From PCRC01 sp017848435 (GTDB lineage Bacteria > Pseudomonadota > Gammaproteobacteria > Burkholderiales > Burkholderiaceae_C): a stretch of DNA of 64,000 nt. The notes below the pieces were generated by a model, which ran no database searches, had not been told where the DNA came from, and was given only the letters and a program-made list of their open reading frames with translations. The stretch lies in the NCBI GenBank assembly GCA_965284315.1, contig OZ260072.1:2728001-2792000 (forward strand). The letters run 5' to 3'. The position numbers and the translations under genes are program-made. This document shows positions 1-9,060 of this stretch, one piece after another (positions within the stretch are counted from its first letter, which is position 1; every line of letters begins with the position of its first letter).

Positions 1-1109
1 GCGGGCAGTTTGACGGCCAGCACAAACTGCCGCCAGGCGTACTTGCCGAGGTCGGGGCCCACCAGGCGGGCGGCTGCCCAGGTCTGACCGCCGTCCACCG
101 AGACGTCGATGCCGCGCACCGCGTTCATGCCACCAAAGCCCACGCCCTTGATTTGCACCAGGCCAGCCTGCAGTGGGCCGGTGTCGGCGTTGGGCGAATT
201 GATCCACGACTTGGGTGCCATTTCCCAGATCGACGGCTGGCTGGGGTCGCCCTTCTGGCCGGGGGGCGACATGCGGTAGCCGGTGCTCTGGATCTTGGCG
301 TCGCTCTGCTGCGCGGTGAAGGCCAGCCGCTTGATGTACTTGACGTTATTGACGCCGTTGTAGCCCGGCACGACCAGCCGCAGCGGGCCGCCGTGGGCGA
401 GGGGGATCGGGGCGCCGTTCATTTCCCAGGCCAGCAGCGCGTCGGCCATGGCGTCCTTGGGCACCGAACGCTCGACCATCACCGACTTCGGGTCCACGCC
501 CTCGGGCAGCTTCTCGCCGCCGGTGCCGGTCATGTAGGGCATGCCGTCGACCAGGCCACCGGTGGCTTCCACCACCGCGCGCACCGGCACGCCGCTCCAG
601 ACCACGCAGCCGGCCGCGCCCACCTGCCAGGGGGTGCCACTGGGTTTGCTTGGGAAATAGCCCCGGCCATTGCCAGAGCACTGCAGCACCATGGCGGTGG
701 TTTCCAGGCCGAGGGACTTGAGTTCCTTGACGGTGAAGCTGCGCGGCGACTTGACGCCTTCCACCGCCACTTCCCAGGCGTCGCGGTCGGCCACGATCTC
801 GGGGCCGGGGGCGGGCAGGTTGTTGCGGATGTAGAGCTGGTCGTTCGGCGTGATGACGCTGGTGCCAAAGGCGCTGCGGCGTGTTTCCAGTGTGCTGCTG
901 GTGTGCACGATCATCGCGGCCGGGTCTTTCCAGGCCACGTAGGGTGGGAGGGGCTTGGCGGCGGTGGGGGCGGCTGCTTGTGCCACAGCGCTGCGGCTGA
1001 AAGCACCGAGGCCGACCGCGGCAACCGCAGCGGCACTGCCGGCCAGCAGCTGGCGGCGGGCGGCGTTCTGGGGAAGGGGCGGGACGCAGGTGTCCTGCTG
1101 GTTGTTCAT
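1..1109 (-). CDS. sorA: SorA-like sulfite dehydrogenase, molybdopterin subunit (3' end outside window)
   Basis: Periplasmic molybdenum-cofactor oxidoreductase of the sulfite oxidase family; the family oxidises sulfite to sulfate and passes electrons to a c-type cytochrome. About 369 residues are visible before the frame leaves the window. I read the protein directly: a twin-arginine signal (RRQLL, residues 18-22, then a hydrophobic stretch ending AVAQA), and a sulfite-oxidase fold with LQCSGNGRG, whose Cys144 is the expected molybdenum ligand. The C-terminal dimerisation domain (GIDVSVDGGQTW) has begun at the edge. The ATG at 1109 is preceded by an AGAGGAG ribosome site. It is last in a six-gene minus-strand run. 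A cytochrome partner (SorB) would lie off the left edge. SoxC is a related alternative; the GNGRG context and isolation from sox genes favour SorA. Substrate is inferred from family only. Confidence 0.85.
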   Translation of the reverse strand, partial: MNNQQDTCVPPLPQNAARRQLLAGSAAAVAAVGLGAFSRSAVAQAAAPTAAKPLPPYVAWKDPAAMIVHTSSTLETRRSAFGTSVITPNDQLYIRNNLPAPGPEIVADRDAWEVAVEGVKSPRSFTVKELKSLGLETTAMVLQCSGNGRGYFPSKPSGTPWQVGAAGCVVWSGVPVRAVVEATGGLVDGMPYMTGTGGEKLPEGVDPKSVMVERSVPKDAMADALLAWEMNGAPIPLAHGGPLRLVVPGYNGVNNVKYIKRLAFTAQQSDAKIQSTGYRMSPPGQKGDPSQPSIWEMAPKSWINSPNADTGPLQAGLVQIKGVGFGGMNAVRGIDVSVDGGQTWAAARLVGPDLGKYAWRQFVLAVKLP

Positions 1110-1197
1110 CAAGGGTCTCCTCTGGGTGAATGGTGTTGGCTTGAACCACTCGAATGGTGGCTATCGCCGCCTCACATTGTGCCCAGCTTGAATACCC

Positions 1198-1704
1198 CTA
1201 AGGTGACATTTGCCCAAATGCGACACGCAAGGCCTCCACACGCGCCCGGTTGACGCCAAAGTCCTTGCGGCCAATGCGGCTGGCGGAGCGGACGTGGATC
1301 AGGTTGGCCGGTGCGTCCAGCAGAAACTCCACGTCGTCGGTGAAGTGCAGCAGGCGTGTTTCGCACTGGGCGTAGAGGTAGTCGGGCTGGCGGGTGACCA
1401 GGGTGGTGCGTGGCCAGCTGCCGAGCAGGGTGGCGAGGCGGGCCATCGCGGCCGGGCCGTCGCCGGTGTAGCGCAGGGGTTCGATCTGGGCATACGCACG
1501 TTGGGGGTGGTCGGGGTAGAGCGTGGCCTGGCTGGTCACGCTGTTGTCGGTGGCCGATGGCGGTTTCAGCCGGCCGTCGCGCGCGCCCAGGTCTGCGGGC
1601 GGTGTGCCGCGCAGCCAGCCCGCCCAGCCTGCTATGAAAAGAAGAGCTACACCGCTAGCTCCGACTAAGGCTAACCCGCGAATAAGCTTGAAAATTAGCG
1701 TCAC
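1198..1704 (-). CDS. DUF1499 family protein
   Basis: 168-residue protein of the DUF1499 family, function unknown. One N-terminal hydrophobic segment (about residues 4-28) should anchor it in the membrane, with the rest outside the cytoplasm. Family hallmarks visible are RLKPPSATDNSVTSQA near residues 46-61 and the C-terminal IHVRSASRIGRKDFGVNRA block. It sits 8 bases after the HupE-like gene and 88 bases before the sulfite dehydrogenase, so co-transcription is likely. The codons for the membrane segment (1623-1694) are clearly more AT-rich than the rest and resemble the short repeat described at 23481 and 9441, so this anchor may be repeat-derived. Confidence 0.8.
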   Translation of the reverse strand: MTLIFKLIRGLALVGASGVALLFIAGWAGWLRGTPPADLGARDGRLKPPSATDNSVTSQATLYPDHPQRAYAQIEPLRYTGDGPAAMARLATLLGSWPRTTLVTRQPDYLYAQCETRLLHFTDDVEFLLDAPANLIHVRSASRIGRKDFGVNRARVEALRVAFGQMSP

Positions 1705-1712
1705 AATGGCTC

Positions 1713-2858
1713 CTAGAGGTTAAAAGCACGTTCCGCGAACCACCACAGGGCCAGCGCGGCAATCAGCAGCGAGCCGGCCTTGAACACCGCCTGCCGGTAA
1801 AACCCGCTGCGCCGCAGTGCAAAGGCCAGCGGCAGGAACACCGCCACAATGGCCAGCTGCCCCAGTTCCACGCCCACATTAAAGCCCACCAGCGCCAGCA
1901 CCAGCGCGTTCTGTGGCAGGCCGAGGTCGGCCAGCACCGACGCAAAACCAAAGCCGTGGACCAGGCCAAAAGCAAAGGCCATTGGCCAGCGCCGGTTGTC
2001 CGCCGTGCCACGCAGGTTGTTCAGCGCCGCCAGCACCACCGAGGCGGCAATGGCGGACTCCACCACGCGCGAGGGCAGCGTCAGGATGCCCAGCGCCGCC
2101 AGGCTGAGGGTGACGGAGTGGGCCACGGTGAAGGCGGTAACGACCTTGACCACTTGGCTGAATGCCGAGCCAAACCGCTCGGTGCCCTGCCATTGCCGAT
2201 CACGGTACACCAACACGGCGGGCAACAGCAGCGCCAGCAGGAACAGGATGTGGTCAAACCCGATCCAGATGTGCCAAACGCCTTCCACCACGTACTGGGT
2301 GAAGGTGCGCCAGCCATCGGGTGCCGTCAGCGGCAGCGATTGTTCGGCTTTGCTGCCGCCCAGCACCACCGACAGCGCGCCCGTTTCGGCGCTGGGCAGC
2401 CACTGCGCCAGCCCACGGTGGGACGGGTCCACCTCGCGCAGCAGGGTGTAGGTCACCTGCAGCGCGTCTGTCAGCACCGGGCAGTCGGCCGACAGGCTGA
2501 GCACCGCGTAGGTGCCGTCGCTGTGTTTTTCCAGTTGCAGTGGCCCGGTGCTGCGCCAGGGGCAGGCTTGCCCGGCCGACTGCAGGCTGAGGCCGGCGCG
2601 GGCGTAGTGGGCGATGTCGTCGCTGCGGCCCCGCACCTCGCCCCAGGTCAGTGCGCCGTTGTTGTCGCGGTCGAGCTGCAGCACGTAGTCGAGGTCGCGC
2701 AGCGCAATGTCCCAGCGCACGGCGATGTGGGCGTTGTTGGGGTCGGTGCGCAGCGTCAGGTAGCTGTCGCTGGGTTTGTGGGCCTGGGCCAGCAATGGCA
2801 GCCCGCACAGGGCCAGGGCGAACCAGCGCCACAAGGAGAAGGCGTGCGGGCGGTTCAT
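1713..2858 (-). CDS. HupE/UreJ-family membrane protein with periplasmic EF-hand domain
   Basis: 381 residues: signal peptide (cleavage near LLAQA-HK), a periplasmic domain of about 170 residues, then roughly six transmembrane segments from residue 190 containing WHIWIGFDHILFL, the hallmark of the HupE/UreJ-type-2 family (nickel/cobalt or metal transport is proposed for relatives; function here unknown). The periplasmic domain holds a textbook EF-hand loop, DRDNNGALTWGE at residues 63-74, with ligands at positions 1, 3, 5, 9 and 12, so calcium binding is likely. The start overlaps the stop of the upstream TPR gene by four bases. No hydrogenase or urease genes are nearby, so a nickel role should not be assumed. 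Confidence 0.82.
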   Translation of the reverse strand: MNRPHAFSLWRWFALALCGLPLLAQAHKPSDSYLTLRTDPNNAHIAVRWDIALRDLDYVLQLDRDNNGALTWGEVRGRSDDIAHYARAGLSLQSAGQACPWRSTGPLQLEKHSDGTYAVLSLSADCPVLTDALQVTYTLLREVDPSHRGLAQWLPSAETGALSVVLGGSKAEQSLPLTAPDGWRTFTQYVVEGVWHIWIGFDHILFLLALLLPAVLVYRDRQWQGTERFGSAFSQVVKVVTAFTVAHSVTLSLAALGILTLPSRVVESAIAASVVLAALNNLRGTADNRRWPMAFAFGLVHGFGFASVLADLGLPQNALVLALVGFNVGVELGQLAIVAVFLPLAFALRRSGFYRQAVFKAGSLLIAALALWWFAERAFNL

Positions 2859-4045
2859 GGGGCTTTACCAGTGGGCAGGGCGGCCAGTTGTGTGGCGAGC
2901 TGGGCCAGTTGTGCGTCTTCATGGCGGCTGTCGCGCAGCCAGGCAATCGCCGACGCTGCCGCCTGCGGCTGCCGGGCCGCCAGCGCGGCGCGCATCAGCA
3001 CCTCGGCGTCACGCGGTTCCTTTTGTGTGGCGTAGTTGGCGGTGGCGATCTTCAGCGCGTCGTCGGGCCGCTGGGCCAGTTCCAGCATGAAACGGGCGGC
3101 TTCTTGTTCGTGCAGGCGTTCGGTGCGCACGCTGGCGGCGGCAAAACGTTCGCTGAGCTGGGCGGTCCAGCCGGTGGTGCGCGGGTCTTTGGCGGCCTGG
3201 CCGGCCAGCGCCAGCCGCAGCAGCAGGATGTCGGAGCGCTCCCAGTCGGCCAGCAGGGCCATCACCTCGGCCGGGCGCTGTTGCTTGAGCAAAAAGTCGG
3301 CGTAGGCGGCGAGCAGGAACTGGTCGGTGATGCCGAGCTGCAGGGCGGCTTTGAAGTGGCGCTCAGCCACCGCAGGCGGCAACAGGCGCTGCGCCATTTC
3401 GGCCAGCCGGGTGTGGGTCCACAGCACCAGGCCTTTGGGGGCGTCGGGCTGCGCGGCCAGCGCGGCGGTCAGGTCGCGGTAGGCGGTGGCGAGAGCACCG
3501 CTGGTGGCCTGGGCGTAGCTGCGGCAGCCGGCGCTGAGCAAAGGCAGGGTCAATGGGGCCATGCGGGCGCATTCGGCCAGCGCGTCGGTGTAGCGGGCCT
3601 GCACCATGAAAATGGCGGCGCGCCAGGACATGGCTTCGGCGGCCTGCGGGTTGAGCTTCAGCACCTGCGCCAGGCTGGCCAGCGCCGCGTCGAACTGGTG
3701 GTTGTACTGTTCCAGCATGCCGCGCGTCAGCCAGTAACTGGGGTTGCTGGCCGCACTGGCTTCGAGCGGTGCCAGCGCACCCTGCGCATAGCCGACGTAG
3801 CGCGGGTCGCCCTGCGCCATGGACAGATCGAAATAGCGCCGCGCCAGGTCGATGCGCAGGCCGGCATCGTCGGGGCGCGCCCGCAGCTGCTGCCGCATGG
3901 ACTCCAGGCGGCGCACGGCCGGGTCGGTGGCCCGCAGGGGCAGTTGCTCAACGACCTCGCTGTCGTAGTTGGGGGTGAACGGGTCGGCCATGGCAGGCGG
4001 GCCAGCGGCCAACAGCACGCAGGCGGCAAAGGTCACGGAACGCAT
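2855..4045 (-). CDS. Exported TPR-repeat protein
   Basis: 396 residues starting at the ATG at 4045, chosen because AGGAG lies six bases upstream and because it begins a clean signal peptide (MRSVTFAACVLLAAGPPAMA). An earlier in-frame start at 4072 lacks these features. The mature protein is mostly helical with TPR-like repeats, for example ARRYFDLSMAQGDPRYVGYA and the LAQVLKLNPQAAEAMSWRAA segment. TPR proteins usually act as periplasmic scaffolds. It is translationally coupled to the following HupE/UreJ-like gene (ATGA overlap), suggesting the two proteins work together, perhaps as a periplasmic partner of the transporter (inference). I cannot assign a specific function. Confidence 0.75.
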   Translation of the reverse strand: MRSVTFAACVLLAAGPPAMADPFTPNYDSEVVEQLPLRATDPAVRRLESMRQQLRARPDDAGLRIDLARRYFDLSMAQGDPRYVGYAQGALAPLEASAASNPSYWLTRGMLEQYNHQFDAALASLAQVLKLNPQAAEAMSWRAAIFMVQARYTDALAECARMAPLTLPLLSAGCRSYAQATSGALATAYRDLTAALAAQPDAPKGLVLWTHTRLAEMAQRLLPPAVAERHFKAALQLGITDQFLLAAYADFLLKQQRPAEVMALLADWERSDILLLRLALAGQAAKDPRTTGWTAQLSERFAAASVRTERLHEQEAARFMLELAQRPDDALKIATANYATQKEPRDAEVLMRAALAARQPQAAASAIAWLRDSRHEDAQLAQLATQLAALPTGKAP

Positions 4046-4073
4046 GGGAACTCCTGGTGGGCAGCGGCCCACT

Positions 4074-4523
<450 letters not shown>

Positions 4524-4529
4524 GGCCGC

Positions 4530-6044
4530 TCAGCGCTTCTTGCTGCCAAATATCCCGCCCAACACCCCCCGGATGATCTCTCGCCCGACGGTAGACCCCA
4601 TGGTGCGCACCGCCGACTTGGCCATGGAGGTGGCCAGGCCTTCATGGCGGCCGCCGCGTGGGCCGGTGGAGCCGAACAGCACGTCGCTGAGGCCGCCGAG
4701 CACGCCGCCGGATTCGGCCTCGGCAGGGGCTGCGGCTTTGCCGCCAGGCGTGGGCGCTGCGGGGGCGGACGCGGTGCGTGCGGCGAGTTTTTCGAAGGCC
4801 GATTCGCGGTCCACCAGCTTTTCATACACACCGGCCACCAGCGAACCTTGCAGCAACTGTTGGCGTTGGGCCGGGGTGATGGGGCCGATCTGGCTGCCGG
4901 GTGGCAGCACGTAGACGCGTTCGGTGATGCCGGGGCGGCCCTTGGCGTCGAGCAGGCTGACCAGCGCTTCGCCCACAGCCAACTCGGTGATGGCGGTTTC
5001 GATGTCCAGACCGGGTTTCTGGCGCATGGTTTGGGCGGTGGCTTTCACCGCCTTTTGGTCGCGCGGGGTGAAGGCGCGCAGCGCGTGCTGCACCCGGTTG
5101 CCCAGCTGGGCCAGCACCGAGTCGGGAATGTCCAGCGGGTTCTGCGTCACAAAGTACACGCCGACGCCTTTGGAACGCACCAGGCGCACCACCAGCTCGA
5201 TGCGCTCGACCAGCGCCTTGGGCGCCTCGTTGAACAGCAGGTGGGCTTCGTCAAAGAAAAACACCAGTTTGGGTTTGTCGGGGTCGCCGATCTCAGGCAA
5301 TTGCTCAAACAGCTCGGACAACATCCACAGCAGAAAGGTGGCGTAGAGCCGGGGTGAGTTCATCAGCTTGTCGGCGGTCAGGATGTTGATGACGCCCTGG
5401 CCGTCGACCGTCTGCATGAAGTCGTTGATGTCGAGCATCGGCTCGCCAAAGAACTTGGTGCCGCCCTGGCTTTCAATCTGCAGCAGGCCACGCTGGATCG
5501 CGCCCACGCTGGCTGCGCTGATGTTGCCGTAGGTGGTGGTGAAGTCTTTGGCGTTGTCACCCACATACTGCAGCATGGCGCGCAGGTCTTTGAAGTCGAG
5601 CAGCAGCAGGCCGTTGTCGTCGGCGATTTTGAAGACGATGTTGAGCACGCCGGCCTGCGTGTCGTTCAGGTTCAGCATGCGGCCCAGCAGCAGCGGCCCC
5701 ATGTCGGAAATGGTGGCGCGCACCGGGTGGCCCTGCTCGCCAAACACGTCCCACAGCTGCACCGGGCAGGCGGCGGCGTCTGGCAGCGCAATGCCGCGCT
5801 CTTTCAGCACCGCGGCCAGCTTGTCGCCGATGCTGCCTTTCTGGCTGATGCCGGTGAGGTCGCCTTTCACATCGGCCATGAACACCGGCACGCCGATCCT
5901 GGAGAAGTTCTCGGCCAGGGTCTGCAGCGTCACCGTCTTGCCGGTGCCGGTGGCGCCGGTGATCAGGCCATGGCGGTTGGCCAGGCCGGGCAGCAAGTGG
6001 CATTCGGTTTCGGCGTTTTTGGCGATCAGCAGCGGCTCGGTCAT
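4530..6044 (-). CDS. yjgR: YjgR-like HerA/FtsK-type ATPase (DUF853)
   Basis: 504-residue cytoplasmic P-loop ATPase of the HerA/FtsK group, DUF853 (YjgR) family. Walker A GATGTGKT is at residues 30-37 and Walker B LVFFFDEAHLLF near residue 255. The C-terminal region has a low-complexity Ala/Pro linker (about 440-460) before a conserved tail ending LGGIFGSKKR. Length matches E. coli YjgR. The biochemical role of the family is not established; HerA relatives pump DNA. It heads the minus-strand run that continues through the EVE, TPR and HupE-like genes, and is divergent from yebC with a 74-base intergenic region. Confidence 0.88.
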   Translation of the reverse strand: MTEPLLIAKNAETECHLLPGLANRHGLITGATGTGKTVTLQTLAENFSRIGVPVFMADVKGDLTGISQKGSIGDKLAAVLKERGIALPDAAACPVQLWDVFGEQGHPVRATISDMGPLLLGRMLNLNDTQAGVLNIVFKIADDNGLLLLDFKDLRAMLQYVGDNAKDFTTTYGNISAASVGAIQRGLLQIESQGGTKFFGEPMLDINDFMQTVDGQGVINILTADKLMNSPRLYATFLLWMLSELFEQLPEIGDPDKPKLVFFFDEAHLLFNEAPKALVERIELVVRLVRSKGVGVYFVTQNPLDIPDSVLAQLGNRVQHALRAFTPRDQKAVKATAQTMRQKPGLDIETAITELAVGEALVSLLDAKGRPGITERVYVLPPGSQIGPITPAQRQQLLQGSLVAGVYEKLVDRESAFEKLAARTASAPAAPTPGGKAAAPAEAESGGVLGGLSDVLFGSTGPRGGRHEGLATSMAKSAVRTMGSTVGREIIRGVLGGIFGSKKR

Positions 6045-6073
6045 GGGGGCTTCCTTCGGGGGTGGGAAGTGAA

Positions 6074-6085
6074 AAGTAAAATCGG
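6074..6085 (+). promoter_or_regulatory. Candidate -10 region of yebC
   Basis: AAGTAAAATCGG contains a TAAAAT -10-like hexamer 34 bases before the yebC start. The identical 12-mer occurs at 39294-39305 upstream of purL. I see no convincing -35 box, so this is a weak promoter call. Confidence 0.3.
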
Positions 6086-6118
6086 TGCAACAGATTAAAT
6101 CAGCATCAAGGATCTTTC

Positions 6119-6844
6119 GTGGCCGGACACAGCAAATGGGCGAATATTCAGCACCGAAAAGGTCGCCAGGACGAGAAGCGCGGCAAGATCTGGACGCGCA
6201 TCATCCGCGAGATCACGGTGGCGGCACGCGCCGGTGGCGGTGACCTGAGCGCCAACCCGCGCCTGCGCCTGGCCGTGGACAAGGCCAAGGCGGCCAACAT
6301 GCCGGCCGACCGCATCAAGTACAACATCGACAAGGCCACCGGCAATGCCGAGGGCGTGCACTACGAAGAGATCCGCTACGAAGGCTACGGCATTGGTGGT
6401 GCCGCGATTGTGGTGGACACCATGACCGACAACCATGTGCGCACCGTGGCCGAGGTGCGCCACGCTTTTAACAAGCACGGTGGCAACATGGGCACCAACG
6501 GGTCGGTGGCGTTCCAGTTCAAGCACTGCGGCCAGCTGGTGTTTGCGCCTGGTACCGATGAAGACAAGGTGATGGAGGTGGCGCTGGAAGCCGGTGCCGA
6601 CGACGTGATCACCGACGACGACGGCGCGATCGAGGTGTTGACCTCGGTGGCCGAGTTCGAGGCGGTGAAAAACGCCTTGCAGGCCGCAGGCCTGATGCCT
6701 GAGGTTGCTGAGGTGACGATGCGTGCGGAAAACAACATTCCGCTCGCTGGCGACGACGCCGCGAAAATGCAGAAAATCCTGGACGCGTTGGAAGAACTGG
6801 ACGACGTGCAGAACGTTTTCCACAATGCAGAAATCAACGAATAA
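6119..6844 (+). CDS. yebC: YebC/PmpR-type transcriptional/translation regulator
   Basis: 241 residues, full family length, beginning MAGHSKWANIQHRKGRQD, the invariant YebC N-terminus. The start is GTG at 6119 with AAGGA nine bases upstream. YebC-family proteins bind DNA as regulators and some act on ribosomes stalled at proline runs; which role applies here cannot be read from sequence. The acidic C-terminal domains II/III are intact (EALEELDDVQNVFHNAEINE at the end). It leads the plus-strand array into purD, 21 bases downstream. Confidence 0.95.
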   Translation: MAGHSKWANIQHRKGRQDEKRGKIWTRIIREITVAARAGGGDLSANPRLRLAVDKAKAANMPADRIKYNIDKATGNAEGVHYEEIRYEGYGIGGAAIVVDTMTDNHVRTVAEVRHAFNKHGGNMGTNGSVAFQFKHCGQLVFAPGTDEDKVMEVALEAGADDVITDDDGAIEVLTSVAEFEAVKNALQAAGLMPEVAEVTMRAENNIPLAGDDAAKMQKILDALEELDDVQNVFHNAEINE

Positions 6845-6865
6845 GCAACGAATAAGAAGGCCGGT

Positions 6866-8161
6866 ATGAAAGTTTTGGTTGTGGGCGGTGGTGGCCGCGA
6901 ACATGCGTTGGCATGGAAGCTGAGCCAGTCGCCCAAGGTACAAGCGGTCTATGTGGCGCCGGGCAACGGCGGCACGGCGGTGGACGAGCGGCTGGAAAAT
7001 TTGCCCATCACCGACGTGAAAGCGCTGCGGGTCTGGGCCCAAGACAACAAAATCGCCCTCACGGTGGTGGGCCCCGAGCAGCCGCTGGCGGCGGGCATCG
7101 TGGACGAGTTTCGCACCCATGGGCTGCGGATCTTTGGTCCCACCAAGGCCGCCGCACAGCTGGAAAGCTCCAAGGCGTTTTCCAAGGCCTTCATGAAGCG
7201 CCACGGCATTCCCACCGCCGAGTACGACACGTTTTCTGACCCGGTGGCCGCACACGCCTACGTGGACAAGATCGGTGCCCCCATTGTGGTGAAGGCCGAC
7301 GGCCTGGCCGCCGGCAAGGGCGTGGTGGTGGCCATGACCCTGGCCGAAGCGCACGAGGCGATCGACTTCATGCTGGTGGACAACACCCTGGGCGTGCAGC
7401 ACAACGACGGTGGCGCGCGGGTGGTGATCGAGGAATTCCTGCAGGGCGAAGAAGCCAGCTTCATCGTGCTGTGCGACGGCAAAAACGTGTTGCCACTCGC
7501 CACCAGCCAGGACCACAAACGCCTGCTCGACGCCGACCAGGGCCCCAACACCGGTGGCATGGGCGCGTACTCGCCCGCCCCGGTAGTCACGCCCGAGGTG
7601 CACGCCCGCACCATGCGCGAAATCATCCTGCCGACCATCAAGGGCATGGAAAAAGACGGCATTCCTTACTCCGGTTTCCTCTACGCAGGCCTGATGATCG
7701 ACGCACACGGCAAACCCAAGACGTTGGAGTTCAACTGCCGCATGGGCGATCCGGAGACCCAGCCCATCATGATGCGGCTCAAATCCGACCTCTATGACGT
7801 GTTGTGGGCGGCCACCGAAACTGGTCCGCATGGCCGCATTGACGACATCGAGCTGCACTGGGACCGCCACGTGGCGCTGGGCATTGTGATGGCCGCACAC
7901 GGCTACCCGCTCAACCCGCGCAAGGGCGACGCCATCACCGGCTTGCCCGCAAACACCGACAACGCGGTGGTGTTCCATGCCGGCACCACCCGCCAGGGCG
8001 ACAGCACCGTCACTGCCGGTGGGCGTGTGCTGTGTGTGACGGTGTTGGCCGAGTCGGTCAAGGCCGCGCAACAGCAGGCCAACGAACTGGCGCAGGCGAT
8101 CCATTTCGACGGCGCACAGCACCGGCGCGACATCGGCTACCGCGCCATCAAACCAGCGTGA
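6866..8161 (+). CDS. purD: Phosphoribosylamine-glycine ligase
   Basis: 431-residue GAR synthetase: ATP-dependent ligation of glycine to phosphoribosylamine, step two of de novo purine synthesis, in the cytoplasm. N-terminal MKVLVVGGGGREHALAWKL, the ATP-grasp core with VVKADGLAAGKGVVVA, and QDHKRLLDADQGPNTGGMGA are all present, as is EFNCRMGDPETQ, which supplies metal ligands. Length is standard. The stop codon overlaps the GTG start of hemF. purL, another purine gene, is 31 kb away and not in the same unit. Confidence 0.97.
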   Translation: MKVLVVGGGGREHALAWKLSQSPKVQAVYVAPGNGGTAVDERLENLPITDVKALRVWAQDNKIALTVVGPEQPLAAGIVDEFRTHGLRIFGPTKAAAQLESSKAFSKAFMKRHGIPTAEYDTFSDPVAAHAYVDKIGAPIVVKADGLAAGKGVVVAMTLAEAHEAIDFMLVDNTLGVQHNDGGARVVIEEFLQGEEASFIVLCDGKNVLPLATSQDHKRLLDADQGPNTGGMGAYSPAPVVTPEVHARTMREIILPTIKGMEKDGIPYSGFLYAGLMIDAHGKPKTLEFNCRMGDPETQPIMMRLKSDLYDVLWAATETGPHGRIDDIELHWDRHVALGIVMAAHGYPLNPRKGDAITGLPANTDNAVVFHAGTTRQGDSTVTAGGRVLCVTVLAESVKAAQQQANELAQAIHFDGAQHRRDIGYRAIKPA

Positions 8162-9060
8162 AAGACACCCGCCAATTTCTGCTCGGCCTGCAACGTGAGA
8201 TCACCGCGCAGGTCAGCGCGGTGGATGGCAGTGCCTTTGTGGCCGACGCCTGGGAAAAGCCACCTGGCGAATTGCTGCAAGGCAATGGCATCACCATGAT
8301 TCTGGAAGGTGGCGCGGTGTTTGAACGCGCCGGTTGCGGTTTCTCCCACGTGCGCGGCCCGCGCCTGCCACCCTCGGCCACCCAGCACCGGCCCGAACTG
8401 AACGGCGCACCGTTCGAGGCCATGGGCGTGTCGCTGGTGTTCCACCCGCGCAACCCCTATGTGCCCACGGTGCACATGAATGTGCGCATGCTCGCCGCCA
8501 CACCCGAGGGCAGTGAGCCAGTGTGCTGGTTTGGCGGTGGCATGGACCTGACGCCGTACTACGGTTTTGAGGAAGACGCGGTGCACTTCCACCGCACCTG
8601 CCAACAGACGCTGGCGCCGTTTGGCGACGACAAGTACCCGCGCTTCAAAACCTGGTGCGACGAGTATTTTTTCCTCAAGCACCGCAACGAACCGCGTGGC
8701 GTGGGCGGCGTGTTTTTTGACGACTTCTCTGAACTCGGCTTCGAGCGCAGCCGCGACATGATGCAGGCCGTGGGCGCAGCGCTGACCAGCGCCTACCTGC
8801 CCATCGTGGCGCGCCGCAAAGACACGCCCTACGGCGAACGTGAGCGCGCCTTCCAGCTTTACCGGCGTGGCCGCTATGTCGAATTCAACCTGGTCTGGGA
8901 CCGGGGCACACACTTCGGCCTGCAGTCGGGTGGGCGCACCGAGTCCATCCTGATGTCCATGCCGCCGCTGGCGAGTTGGTCGTATGCGCACCAGCCGGAA
9001 CCCGATTCGGCCGAGGCGGCGCTGTACAGCCACTTCCTGGTGCGCCGCGAATGGGTTTGA
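8158..9060 (+). CDS. hemF: Oxygen-dependent coproporphyrinogen-III oxidase
   Basis: 300 residues. Converts coproporphyrinogen III to protoporphyrinogen IX with O2, a late step of haem synthesis. The GTG at 8158 overlaps the purD stop (GTGA) and gives the expected N-terminus VKDTRQFLLGLQREI; longer in-frame starts would lie inside purD. Conserved segments visible are NPYVPTVHMNVRM, WFGGGMDLTPYYGFEEDA, HFHRTC and RGVGGVFFDDF, containing the His and Asp residues of the active site. The O2-dependent enzyme implies at least facultative aerobic growth. The last ten bases overlap nadD. Confidence 0.96.
   Translation: MKDTRQFLLGLQREITAQVSAVDGSAFVADAWEKPPGELLQGNGITMILEGGAVFERAGCGFSHVRGPRLPPSATQHRPELNGAPFEAMGVSLVFHPRNPYVPTVHMNVRMLAATPEGSEPVCWFGGGMDLTPYYGFEEDAVHFHRTCQQTLAPFGDDKYPRFKTWCDEYFFLKHRNEPRGVGGVFFDDFSELGFERSRDMMQAVGAALTSAYLPIVARRKDTPYGERERAFQLYRRGRYVEFNLVWDRGTHFGLQSGGRTESILMSMPPLASWSYAHQPEPDSAEAALYSHFLVRREWV

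Noticed and set aside
346..1149. 267-codon frame overlapping the sulfite dehydrogenase on the same strand
   Set aside because: Arg/Pro-rich translation without motifs; the neighbouring frame gives an intact Tat signal and the molybdenum Cys motif.
6095..8122. Long antisense open frame (about 675 codons) opposite yebC and purD
   Set aside because: Its His/Val/Gly-rich, motif-free product mirrors the codon pattern of purD; third-position GC bias creates such frames throughout this window.
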